Assembly (NCBI RefSeq): GCF_030388665.1 | Contig: NZ_CP128846.1 | Coordinates: 8,590,001-8,654,000 of the forward strand | Direction of reading: 5' to 3' | Source of the DNA: Streptomyces flavofungini | Lineage (GTDB): Bacteria; Actinomycetota; Actinomycetes; Streptomycetales; Streptomycetaceae | DNA length: 64,000 nt | Shown: positions 45,244-52,858 of the stretch, in pieces | Numbering within the stretch: position 1 is the stretch's first letter | Layout: each line of letters opens with the position of its first letter | Program-made: the position numbers and the translations under genes | Notes under the pieces: model-generated | Database searches by the model: none | Seen by the model: only the letters and a program-made list of their open reading frames with translations | What the model was told of the DNA's origin: nothing

Positions 45244-46467
45244 TCACGGCCTGACGCGCGGCCGGGTGGCGTGTGGCGACGGCGCGTCCGCGTGACGTGG
45301 GGGTATGAGGGTGAGGAGTACGAAGCCCAGGGCGGCGAGGAGTTCGAAGCCCGCCGCCACGAGGAGCGAGCCGGAGAGCGACCAGGTCGCGACCGGGCCG
45401 CCGATGCCCGCGCCGACCGCGAAGCCGGTGATCTTCAGGCTGGCACCGGTCGTGAAGATCTGGCCGCGCAGACGCTCGGGCGCCTCCCGGTGACGTACCG
45501 CGAACAGCGCGGTCAACTGCGGTCCCGCCCCCGCTCCCGCCACCACCATCGCCGCGAACAGCGCGAGGGGCGACAGGGTCGCGGCGACGAGCAGCGCCAG
45601 GGCGAGGGCGAGGACGCTGCCCAGGACCGTGGCGTCGGGCCGGAGCAGGCCGGGGCGGCGGGCCAGGAGGGCGTTCGCGAGCAGGGACGCGGCGGCGAGG
45701 GCCGCGAGCAGGAACGTGCCCGAGCCGGTGGTGCCCAGGGCCCGTTCGCCGAGCAGGGGCGTGCAGGTCACCAGCATGCCGACGCCGACGTAGGAGACGA
45801 CGGAGGTGAGGGTGGCGCGGGCGAGGGGACGGGTGCGGCCGATGGCGGCGAAGCCGGCGACGAGGTCGGCGACGACGGACGTGGACGGCCCGGCGCCGAC
45901 CGCCTCGACACGCCTCGGCAGTGACCACGCGGCCGGGAGCGCGAGGGCGATCAGGGCCAGGGACACCACGACGCTCACCGTGGCGCCCGCCGTCATCGCG
46001 ACCGCACCGGCCAGAGCGGGGCCCGCGAGGCTCGCGGTGTTGAACGTCAGGGCGTCCAGGGTGTTGGCGCGCGGCAGGCCGTCCGGGGCGACCACGCGCG
46101 GGAGTTGCGAGGTCCACCCGCCGGCCAGCGCGGGGCCGAGCAGTCCGCCGCACACGGCGGTGGCGAGGACGACCGGCAGCGGCAGCCGCCCCAGGCTCAC
46201 CAGGATGACGAGCAACGCCGCGCTGTACGCGGCCAGCGCGCCCGCGAGGAGCCGCCCCGGGCGTGCCGACCTGTCCAGCATCGCGCCGAAGACGGGCCCG
46301 CCCACGGCCGCCGACACGGTGATCCCCGACAGGAGCGCCGAGGCCGCCGACGCCGACCCCGTCACCGAGAGCCCCACCAGGAGCAGCGCGGGACCCGACA
46401 TCTCGTCCCCGGTGCGCGCGGCCGTGGCGCCGGTGAGATAGAGCGTCATGCTGTAACGCTTTGGCAT
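45244..46467 (-). CDS. MFS transporter, function unknown
   Basis: A 12-TM major facilitator protein of 407 residues: LTGATAARTGDEMSGPALLLVGLS, LLSGITVSAAVGGPVFGAMLDRSARPGRLL (motif A-like), LPRANTLDALTFNTASLAGPALAGAV and APERLRGQIFTTGASLKITGFAVGAGIGG. ATG at 46467 is preferred but has no ribosome site; GTG 46476 lies inside the palindrome and ATG 46449 is also possible, so translation may be leaderless. It diverges from a CGNR regulator with a shared palindrome. Confidence 0.85.
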   Translation of the reverse strand: MPKRYSMTLYLTGATAARTGDEMSGPALLLVGLSVTGSASAASALLSGITVSAAVGGPVFGAMLDRSARPGRLLAGALAAYSAALLVILVSLGRLPLPVVLATAVCGGLLGPALAGGWTSQLPRVVAPDGLPRANTLDALTFNTASLAGPALAGAVAMTAGATVSVVVSLALIALALPAAWSLPRRVEAVGAGPSTSVVADLVAGFAAIGRTRPLARATLTSVVSYVGVGMLVTCTPLLGERALGTTGSGTFLLAALAAASLLANALLARRPGLLRPDATVLGSVLALALALLVAATLSPLALFAAMVVAGAGAGPQLTALFAVRHREAPERLRGQIFTTGASLKITGFAVGAGIGGPVATWSLSGSLLVAAGFELLAALGFVLLTLIPPRHADAPSPHATRPRVRP

Positions 46468-46475
46468 TTGCAGCA

Positions 46476-46490
46476 CGTTACAAGGTAACG
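46476..46490. promoter_or_regulatory. CGTTAC-AAG-GTAACG palindrome, candidate operator
   Basis: A perfect 6-3-6 inverted repeat in the divergent MFS/CGNR gap. Further CGTTAC or GTAACG half-sites lie at about 46453 and 46508, so the likely regulator binds several times across both starts. Confidence 0.65.
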
Positions 46491-46523
46491 GGCAGGGTAG
46501 CCAAGGGCGTTACGCTGACGGGC

Positions 46524-47285
46524 GTGAAGAGGCCGAACGACGCACCGAACGACGCGGAAGCCGCCGATCCGTCGACGAGCGCGCCGCACCGCGAGGCGGG
46601 CAGCGAAACGGAGCGTGGCGCGAGGAGGAAGCCGCGCGGGGCGACGAGCGAGTGGTCCACCCGCCATTCCGTCCTGCGGTCCGCGCAGCGCGCCGCCGCA
46701 CTCGTCAACGTCCTCGGCGCCGACGGCGCCGCCGCCGGGCCCACGGCCGGACCGACCGACTCGCTCGCCCTCCGCACGGAACTCGAAGCCGTCCTGCGCG
46801 CGTACGGCGAGGCCGATCCGCTGGACGTCTGCGCCGCGGACGTGGCGGACATGCGGGCCGTCGCCGCACGACTGCGGGAAGTCTTCGCCGCCCCCGACGT
46901 CGACGCGGCGGCGACCCGCCTGAACCGGCTCCTCGCCGAGGGCTGCGGCCCGGTCAGGCTCACCGCGCACGGCGGAGGCTCGCCGTGGCACATCCACCTC
47001 GACAGCGACGACCGCGCGCCGTGGGCCGAGTGGTTCCTCGCGTCGTCCTGCATGGCGCTCGCCGTCCTGGTCTGGGACCGCCAGCGACCCCCCGGCGGCC
47101 TGTGCGCGTCACCGCGCTGCGCCAACGTGTACGTCACCGGCGGCAGCGGGGCCGAGCGCCGCTACTGCTCCCCGCGCTGCGCGACCCGCGAACGGGTGGC
47201 GGAGCACCGGCGCGCCAAGGAGCGAGGGCCGTCCCGGAGCGACCGGGGACGCCAGGAACACGAGGGACGCGAGGAGAACCGGTGA
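46524..47285 (+). CDS. CGNR zinc-finger/ABATE-domain regulator
   Basis: A 253-residue protein, second of its family in the window. A charged 60-residue leader precedes the ABATE-type domain (TDSLALRTELEAVLRAYGEADPLDVCAADVADMRAVAARLREVFAAPD, AEGCGPVRLTAHGGGSPWHIHLD). The C-terminal finger reads CASPRCANVYVTGGSGAERRYCSPRCATRERVAEHR, with two CxxxxC/CxxxC pairs and CATR in place of CGNR. GTG at 46524. It probably regulates the divergent MFS gene through the shared palindrome. Confidence 0.85.
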   Translation: MKRPNDAPNDAEAADPSTSAPHREAGSETERGARRKPRGATSEWSTRHSVLRSAQRAAALVNVLGADGAAAGPTAGPTDSLALRTELEAVLRAYGEADPLDVCAADVADMRAVAARLREVFAAPDVDAAATRLNRLLAEGCGPVRLTAHGGGSPWHIHLDSDDRAPWAEWFLASSCMALAVLVWDRQRPPGGLCASPRCANVYVTGGSGAERRYCSPRCATRERVAEHRRAKERGPSRSDRGRQEHEGREENR

Positions 47286-47331
47286 ACTCCAGAAGGCGTA
47301 CGCGTGCGCGAACCCTTCCTATGCTGACCCC

Positions 47332-47829
47332 ATGAGGCGGACCTCCTTTGCGAATTGGCCCTGTTCCATCGCGCGCACCATGGACCTGCTCGGCGACTGG
47401 TGGACGCCGCTGGTACTGCGCGAGGCCTTCTACGGAGTCACACGGTTCGACGCGTTCCAGCAGGCACTCGGCATCGCCCGCAACACCCTTGCCGACCGGC
47501 TGCGGCGCCTGGTCGCGGAGGGGCTGCTGGAGAAGCGCCCGTACCAGAGCGATCCGGTGCGCCACGACTACGTACTCACCGAGAAGGGCCGTGACTTCTT
47601 CGGCGTGCTCGCCGCGATGAACAGCTGGGGCAACCGCTGGCTCAGCGGCGACGACGGCGCGCCGGTCGTCTTCCGGCACGAGCCCTGCGGCCACGACAGC
47701 GCCGCCGAGGTCGTGTGCGCGCACTGCAAGGAACCCATGACGGCCGCGGACACCCGCCCCCGCATGGGCCCCGGCTTCCCGTCCCGCCTGGCCGAACGGA
47801 CCGAGGTCCGCCGCCGGTTCGCCCCCTAG
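47332..47829 (+). CDS. HxlR family transcriptional regulator
   Basis: A 165-residue winged-helix regulator: CSIARTMDLLGDWWTPLVLREAFYGVTRFDAFQQALGIARNTLADRLRRLVAEGLLEKRPYQSDPVRHDYVLTEKG is the full HxlR domain, with the conserved Cys near the N-terminus that can act as a redox or aldehyde sensor. The C-terminal part has CGHDSAAEVVCAHCKEPM with a CxxC zinc-ribbon-like pair. ATG at 47332. A VOC protein gene follows on the same strand at 78 bases. Confidence 0.9.
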   Translation: MRRTSFANWPCSIARTMDLLGDWWTPLVLREAFYGVTRFDAFQQALGIARNTLADRLRRLVAEGLLEKRPYQSDPVRHDYVLTEKGRDFFGVLAAMNSWGNRWLSGDDGAPVVFRHEPCGHDSAAEVVCAHCKEPMTAADTRPRMGPGFPSRLAERTEVRRRFAP

Positions 47830-47906
47830 CGGTCCCGATCGCCCCCTGGCACCCCGATGCCGGTCCCGGCACCGAGCAGCCCCTCCCTCCTCGCCCTGGA
47901 GTCCCG

Positions 47907-48257
47907 ATGTCCGTTCGTCGCGTGGTGCCCAACATCCCCTCGGACGCCCCGGCACGGAGCCGGGAGTTCTACGGCCTGCTTGGCTTCGAAGAGGTCATGA
48001 ACCACGGCTGGATCATGACCCTCGCCTCCCCGAGCTCCCCGACCGCCCAGATCGGCCTCTGCACGGCCGCCGACAAGACCGCGCCGGTCACGCCGGACAT
48101 CAGCGTGGAGGTCGACGACGTCGACGCGGTCCACGCGGCCCTGCGGGACAGGGGCGCGGAGATCGTCCACCCGCTCCAGGACGAGGAGTGGGGCGTGCGG
48201 CGGTTCTTCGTACGCGACCCCGACGGCCGCGTGGTCAACGTACTGAGCCACCGTTGA
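47907..48257 (+). CDS. VOC/glyoxalase-fold protein
   Basis: A 116-residue single-domain VOC protein: VVPNIPSDAPARSREFYGLLGFEEVMNHGWIMTLAS, ISVEVDDVDAVHAALRDRGAEIVHPLQDEEWGVRRFFVRDPDGRVVNVLSH. Glu/His positions of a metal site are partly present. Such proteins are small-molecule binding or resistance proteins; substrate unknown. ATG at 47907; CTGGAG upstream. It is downstream of the HxlR regulator and converges on helR. Confidence 0.88.
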   Translation: MSVRRVVPNIPSDAPARSREFYGLLGFEEVMNHGWIMTLASPSSPTAQIGLCTAADKTAPVTPDISVEVDDVDAVHAALRDRGAEIVHPLQDEEWGVRRFFVRDPDGRVVNVLSHR

Positions 48258-48299
48258 CCCACGGCCCGGTCAGGCACGCGTGATGCCGGCCGCGGGACC

Positions 48300-50504
48300 T
48301 CAGCTGCTCGTGAGCACGACGAGCCGCTGCGTCGCCCGGGTCATCGCGACATAGCGGTCCACCGCCCCCTCGACGCCCTCGCCGTACGACTCCGGGTCGA
48401 TGAGGACGACCAGGTCGAACTCGAGCCCCTTCGACAGCTCCGGGGTCAGGGAGCGGACGCGGGGCGAGGCCCGCAGCGCGTCGGATTCCACGGCCCGCGT
48501 GGCGATGACGCAGGCGGTCCCGTCGGCGTGCGTGGCCAGCCAGTCGTCGAGGACCCTGTCGAGCTCCGCGACGGAGCCGTGGACGACGGGCAGGCCGCTG
48601 CTGCGGATGGACGTTGGCACGTTGGCGTCCGGGAGCGCGCCCCGGATGACCGGCTCGGCCTCCGTCATGATCTCCTCCGGGGTGCGGTAGTTGACGGTCA
48701 GGGACGCCTGCGTGACCCGGTCGAGTCCGGCACGCTCCAGGCGCTCCTGCCACGACTCCGTGAACCCGTGCCTGGCCTGCGCGCGGTCCCCGACGATGGT
48801 GAAGCTCCGGGACGGGCAGCGCAGCAGCAGCATCTGCCACTGGGCGTCGGTCAGTTCCTGCGCCTCGTCCACGACGACGTGCGCGAACGGGCCCGCGAGC
48901 CGGTCGCGGTCGGCGGTGGGCAGGGCGTCCTCGTCGATCAGGCTGTCCTGGAGGTCCTTTCCGCGCAGGATCCGCACCGCGCCCTCGCTCTCGTCCCCGG
49001 CCGAGTCGATGTCGGCGGTCGTGACGATCTCGTCGATGACGCGGGCCATGCGCTCGCGCTCGGCGGCGACGGCGGCGTCCCTGCGGCGCTTCAGACGGGC
49101 CGCCTCCGGGTCACCGAGCCGCTGCCGCGCCGCGTCGAGGAGCGGCAGGTCGGACACCGTCCAGGCCTGCGGCGCGTCCTTGCGCTGAAGCCGCCGCACC
49201 TCGTCGTGGTCCAGCCAGGGCGCGCACATCCGCAGGTAGGCGGGGACCGTCCACAGGTCGGAGACCAGGTCGGTGGCCTCGAGCAGCGGCCACGCGTGGT
49301 TCAGGGCCGTGACCAGGTCCCGGTCCTGGCGCAGCGCGCGCAGGAACAGCTCGGGCGAGACGCCGTCCTCCTCCTCGTCCATCCCCTGCTTGTCCATCAG
49401 AATCGTGGCCAGTTCCTCCCAGATCAGCTCCCGCGCCTCGTTGTGCGGGGTGCCGGGGCCCGGCGCCCCGAACGCCTCGGCCCAGTCGTCGACGCCCACC
49501 CGGACCTCGGACCAGGGCGTCGAGACGGTCAGGGCCTCGGTGGGCGGCTCCTCATAGAACGCGACGGCCTTCTCGATCGCCCGCACCATGTCCGCGGACG
49601 ACTTCAGGCGGGCCACCTCCGGGTCGGCCTCCGGGGCCGCCGTCGCGCCCTCGGCGACGAGGTCCCGCAGGGTGCAGGTCTGCACGCCGTCCTCGCCGAG
49701 GCTGGGCAGGACGTCGGCGACGTACCCCAGATAGGGCTCGTGCGGGCCGACGAACAGGATGCCGCCGCCCCGCCGGTGGTGGCCGAGCCGGGGGTCGGCG
49801 TACAGGAGGTACGCGGAGCGGTGCAGGGCGACGACGGTCTTGCCCGTGCCGGGGCCGCCGTCGACGACGAGGGCACCGCGGGAACCGGCGCGGATGATGG
49901 CGTCCTGGTCGGCCTGGATGGTGCCGAGGACGTCCCGCATCCGCTCCGACCGGTTGCTGCCCAGGCTGGCGATGAACGCGGACTGGTCGTCGAGCGCGGC
50001 ATGGTGTTCGAGGCCGTCGGCGGTGAACACCTCGTCCCAGTAGTCGCTGATCCGTCCGCCGGTCCAGCGGTACCTGCGACGGCTCGCCAGGCCCATCGGG
50101 TTGGCGTGGGTCGCCGCGAAGAACGGCTCGGCGGCGGGGGAGCGCCAGTCGACGAGGAGCCGGCGCCCCGAACTGTCGGTGAGGCCGAGCCGCCCCACGT
50201 ACAGCGGCTCGGAGTCGTCAGCGCCGACGACGCGCCCCAGGCACAGGTCCAGGCCGAAGCGGCGCAGGGCGCGCAGCCGTGCCGTGAGCCGGTGGACCTC
50301 CGCGTCCCGGTCGAGACCCTGGCGGCCGATGCCGCCGGGCGCCCGGAGCACGGAGTCCAGGCGGTCGGAGAGTTCGGCGATCGTCTGCGCGAGGGTCTCC
50401 GCGACGGCGGCGAAGCGCTGCTCGTCGTCGGCGATCAGCGCCGGATCGGCCTTGGCACCGAGGCGCTCGGGCAGGTTGAAGGCGCTGGTGGTGACGGAGG
50501 TCAT
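48300..50504 (-). CDS. helR: HelR, RNA-polymerase-recycling HelD-like helicase (rifamycin resistance)
   Basis: A superfamily 1 ATPase of about 734 residues. The N-terminal coiled coil (FAAVAETLAQTIAELSDRLDSVL) is followed by Walker A GGPGTGKTVVALHRSAYLL, Walker B VVVDEAQELTDAQWQML, LTVNYRTPEEI, SKGLEFDLVVLIDP and YVAMTRATQRLVVL. Between the ATPase halves an acidic loop (MDEEEDG, near residue 370) is where HelD proteins enter the polymerase channel. HelR removes rifamycin-stalled RNA polymerase from DNA and gives tolerance. The rifamycin-associated element upstream confirms the identity. Start 50504 is chosen; in-frame ATG 50522 is an alternative. Confidence 0.93.
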   Translation of the reverse strand: MTSVTTSAFNLPERLGAKADPALIADDEQRFAAVAETLAQTIAELSDRLDSVLRAPGGIGRQGLDRDAEVHRLTARLRALRRFGLDLCLGRVVGADDSEPLYVGRLGLTDSSGRRLLVDWRSPAAEPFFAATHANPMGLASRRRYRWTGGRISDYWDEVFTADGLEHHAALDDQSAFIASLGSNRSERMRDVLGTIQADQDAIIRAGSRGALVVDGGPGTGKTVVALHRSAYLLYADPRLGHHRRGGGILFVGPHEPYLGYVADVLPSLGEDGVQTCTLRDLVAEGATAAPEADPEVARLKSSADMVRAIEKAVAFYEEPPTEALTVSTPWSEVRVGVDDWAEAFGAPGPGTPHNEARELIWEELATILMDKQGMDEEEDGVSPELFLRALRQDRDLVTALNHAWPLLEATDLVSDLWTVPAYLRMCAPWLDHDEVRRLQRKDAPQAWTVSDLPLLDAARQRLGDPEAARLKRRRDAAVAAERERMARVIDEIVTTADIDSAGDESEGAVRILRGKDLQDSLIDEDALPTADRDRLAGPFAHVVVDEAQELTDAQWQMLLLRCPSRSFTIVGDRAQARHGFTESWQERLERAGLDRVTQASLTVNYRTPEEIMTEAEPVIRGALPDANVPTSIRSSGLPVVHGSVAELDRVLDDWLATHADGTACVIATRAVESDALRASPRVRSLTPELSKGLEFDLVVLIDPESYGEGVEGAVDRYVAMTRATQRLVVLTSS

Positions 50505-50569
50505 GCTGGGTGAATCTCCCATTTCCGCAGGTCCGGCTGGCTGAGGTCAGCGATTCTGCGGTACGACGG

Positions 50570-50588
50570 GGGCCTTGCCGCAAGCCCC
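50570..50588 (-). promoter_or_regulatory. Rifamycin-associated element (RAE)
   Basis: On the minus strand the site reads GGGGCTTGCGGCAAGGCCC, which is the 19-bp RAE inverted repeat known from rifamycin-inactivating genes of actinomycetes. It lies about 65 bases before the helR start and explains rifamycin induction. Confidence 0.9.
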
Positions 50589-50611
50589 CCGGTGCGCTAT
50601 AAGTTGAGAGT

Positions 50612-50647
50612 GGCAAGGAGCGGGTGTTCTCCTTGCCTTCTTTTTTT
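50612..50647 (+). terminator. Intrinsic terminator with T tract on the plus strand
   Basis: GGCAAGGAG and CTCCTTGCC form a 9-bp stem with an 8-base loop, followed at once by TTCTTTTTTT. This is a textbook Rho-independent terminator, rare in Streptomyces. Both neighbouring genes (helR and metG) are on the minus strand, so it does not end any recognised gene. Confidence 0.85.
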
Positions 50648-50851
50648 GCCCGGATTCTCCGTACGCCCGACTCCCGCCGGGCACCGGACTCCTACCGACG
50701 CAAGAGCTCTCCACCCGCCGGAAGGCCAGGCACACCACGAGCGTGCCGTCCGTGACCACCGCCCCCTGCCGCGCCCAGCAGCGCAGATGCCCCGCGCGCC
50801 GGTCGGCGAGATCGGCGCGTCCCTCGCCCTCGCCGCCCGCCGCACCACCCC

Positions 50852-52450
50852 TCACACCTCGCCCAACCGCGCGAACAGCGGGCGTGCCGCCGGGAGGCGG
50901 CCGTCCGTCGACGCGCACTGCGCCGCCACCCTGGCCGCTGACTCCGGCAGGAACGGGCCGAGTTGGTCCGCGAGCGCGCGGCACGCCCCGACCAGGGCCG
51001 CGAGGACCCCGTCGAGCCGTTCGCCCGCGGCCCGGTCGCCCCCGCGCTCGGCCTTGGCCAGCTCCCAGGGCCGGGTGCCGTCGACGCAGCGGTCGGCCTC
51101 CTGGACGATCCGCCACACGGCGGCCGTCGCCCGCCGGAAGTCGAAGTCCGCGAGGGCGTCGTCGACCAGGCCCGGCACCTCGCGGCACACGGCCACCAGC
51201 TGCTCCGTACCCTCAACACCCTCAGCACCCTCAGCAGCGACGTCCCCAGCCGCGGCTCCGCCGACGGCGGCGCCCTCGGCCGTCGCACTCTCGGCCCCCG
51301 CGCTGCGCTCCGGCACCCGGCCGTCGCGGAAGCGGTGCACCATCGTCACGACCCGGTTGACGAGGTTCCCCACCCCACCGGCGAGGTCGGCGTTCGCGCG
51401 CGCCACGAGCCGTTCGCGGGTGAAGTCCGCGTCCCCGACCCGGGGCACCTCGCGCAGCAGCCACCAGCGCACCGCGTCCGTGCCGAACTCCGCCGTGAGC
51501 TCCGCCGGATCGACGCTCGTCCCGCCGGACTTGCTGATCTTGCGGCCGTCGACGGTGAGGTAGTCGTGCACCAGGATGTCGGTGGGCAGCGGCAGACCGG
51601 CCGACAGGAGCAGGGCGGGCCAGTACACGGCATGGAAGCGGACCACGCCCTTGCCGAGCAGGTGGGAGCGGTGCGTCGCACCGGTCCACCACTGGTCGAA
51701 CGCGGGGTCGTCGGTGCCGTGGCCGAGGCTCGTCACGTAGTTGCCGAGGGCGTCCCACCACACGTACACGACCTGGTCGGGGTCGCCGGGGACGGGGATG
51801 CCCCAGCCGCGGGCGCGGGTCTGCGAGCGGGACACGGAGAAGTCGTGCAGACCGCTCTCGATCAGGGCGAGGACCTCGTTGCGGCGCACGGCGGGCTCGA
51901 TGCGCAGCCGGCCCGACGAGATCAGGTCGTGCAGTTGGTCCGCGTACCGGGAAAGGCGGAAGAACCAGTTCTCCTCGGCGACGGGCCGGGGCTCGGTGCC
52001 GTGCTCGGCGCAGCGCCCGTCCACGAGTTCGGCGGGGGCGTAGAACTGCTCGCAACCGACGCAGTACAGGCCCTCGTAGTGCCGGCGGTACAGGTCGCCC
52101 GAGTCCGCGCACAGCCGCCACAGACGCTCCACGCCGACCCGGTGGCGCGGGTCGCGGCTGGTGCGGATGAAGTCGTCGTACGACAGGGCGAGCGGTGCGC
52201 GCAGCGCGGCGAACGCGTCCGCGTTGCGGTCCACGAAGTCCTGCACGGGGACACCCTCGGCCTCGGCGGCCAGGACGTTCTTGAGGGAGTTGTCGTCCGT
52301 GCCGGTGAGGAAGCGGACCCTGTCGCCCCGGTGGCGGCGGTGGCGGGCCAGCACGTCGGCCTGCACGAGTTCGAGGGCGAAGCCCAGGTGCGGGCGGGCG
52401 TTGACGTAAGGAATCGTCGTGGTGACGTAGGTCGTGCGGGGTGTGGTCAT
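50852..52450 (-). CDS. metG: Methionyl-tRNA synthetase, divergent paralogue
   Basis: A 532-residue class I synthetase. The HIGH-type motif is HLGF (21-24, NARPHLGFALE), zinc-knuckle-like CVGCEQFY is present, YVWWDALGNYVTS and the KMSKS variant GRKISKSGG near 301-305 follow, then the anticodon domain. A long Ala/Gly/Glu-rich insertion (ESATAEGAAVGGAAAGDVAAEGAEGVEG) lies near residue 400. Motifs differ from the main Streptomyces MetG (HLGH-type), so this is probably a second enzyme, possibly for starvation or resistance to MetRS inhibitors. ATG at 52450 has CTGGAGG upstream. A Met-rich leader peptide and hairpins precede it. Confidence 0.88.
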   Translation of the reverse strand: MTTPRTTYVTTTIPYVNARPHLGFALELVQADVLARHRRHRGDRVRFLTGTDDNSLKNVLAAEAEGVPVQDFVDRNADAFAALRAPLALSYDDFIRTSRDPRHRVGVERLWRLCADSGDLYRRHYEGLYCVGCEQFYAPAELVDGRCAEHGTEPRPVAEENWFFRLSRYADQLHDLISSGRLRIEPAVRRNEVLALIESGLHDFSVSRSQTRARGWGIPVPGDPDQVVYVWWDALGNYVTSLGHGTDDPAFDQWWTGATHRSHLLGKGVVRFHAVYWPALLLSAGLPLPTDILVHDYLTVDGRKISKSGGTSVDPAELTAEFGTDAVRWWLLREVPRVGDADFTRERLVARANADLAGGVGNLVNRVVTMVHRFRDGRVPERSAGAESATAEGAAVGGAAAGDVAAEGAEGVEGTEQLVAVCREVPGLVDDALADFDFRRATAAVWRIVQEADRCVDGTRPWELAKAERGGDRAAGERLDGVLAALVGACRALADQLGPFLPESAARVAAQCASTDGRLPAARPLFARLGEV

Positions 52451-52528
52451 GGGGAGCCTCCAGGATCTCCGGTGCTGCCCGGATCTGGTCCGGGCGGGGG
52501 AGGCGGGGCTCCGTGCCGTGCAGCAGGA

Positions 52529-52551
52529 CGAGGCCCCGTCTCGGGGCCTCG
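52529..52551 (-). terminator. 10-bp hairpin in the metG leader (attenuator candidate)
   Basis: CGAGGCCCCG pairs with CGGGGCCTCG around a 3-base loop, between the leader peptide stop and the metG start. No T tract follows. The left arm can pair instead with the CGGGGC inside the leader ORF, giving a competing structure. Confidence 0.7.
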
Positions 52552-52570
52552 GGCACGCGTGCGTCCCGTG

Positions 52571-52624
52571 TCAGCAGCCCCGCTGGCGGGGCATCATGGC
52601 GACGCGGAACTCGGGCGTGATCAT
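52571..52624 (-). CDS. 17-residue leader peptide upstream of metG
   Basis: MITPEFRVAMMPRQRGC followed by TGA. Two adjacent Met codons sit directly before a GCCCCG/CGGGGC hairpin within the ORF. No ribosome site precedes the ATG, but TAGCAT at 52631-52636 (minus strand) would be a -10 element placing the transcription start at or next to the ATG, so it is probably a leaderless mRNA start. The arrangement (Met codons, hairpin 1-2, terminator-like hairpin 3-4, metG) fits ribosome-mediated attenuation responding to charged Met-tRNA. This is inferred from sequence only. Confidence 0.65.
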   Translation of the reverse strand: MITPEFRVAMMPRQRGC

Positions 52625-52795
52625 GCGGGGATGCTAGCAACGCGGTGCCTGGGGGCGCCTGTTGTTTTCCGACCGGCACGCGTCGTTCGGCGGCGTGCCG
52701 CCGCGCGTGTGCCGGGGCCGGACCATGGGGTCGGTTACCTGCCAGACCGGGTCCCAGGCCTCCTGGTGGACTGAAGCGCGCCAGCAGCGCGCCCG

Positions 52796-52819
52796 CATCG
52801 ATGTGTCGATTCATCGATG
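52796..52819. promoter_or_regulatory. Duplicated CATCGATG palindrome before MFS gene
   Basis: CATCGATG occurs twice, 16 bases apart, each followed by TGT, 40 bases before the MFS start at 52859. Spacing and symmetry suggest a dimeric regulator's operator. Confidence 0.55.
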
Positions 52820-52858
52820 TGTGTCCTCCACCGGAACTCCGCCAGGACGGAACCACCC

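Noticed and set aside
50570..50588. RAE palindrome as part of a 6C small RNA
   Set aside because: There is one C-rich run but not the two C-loop hairpins of 6C RNA; the exact match to the RAE explains it better.
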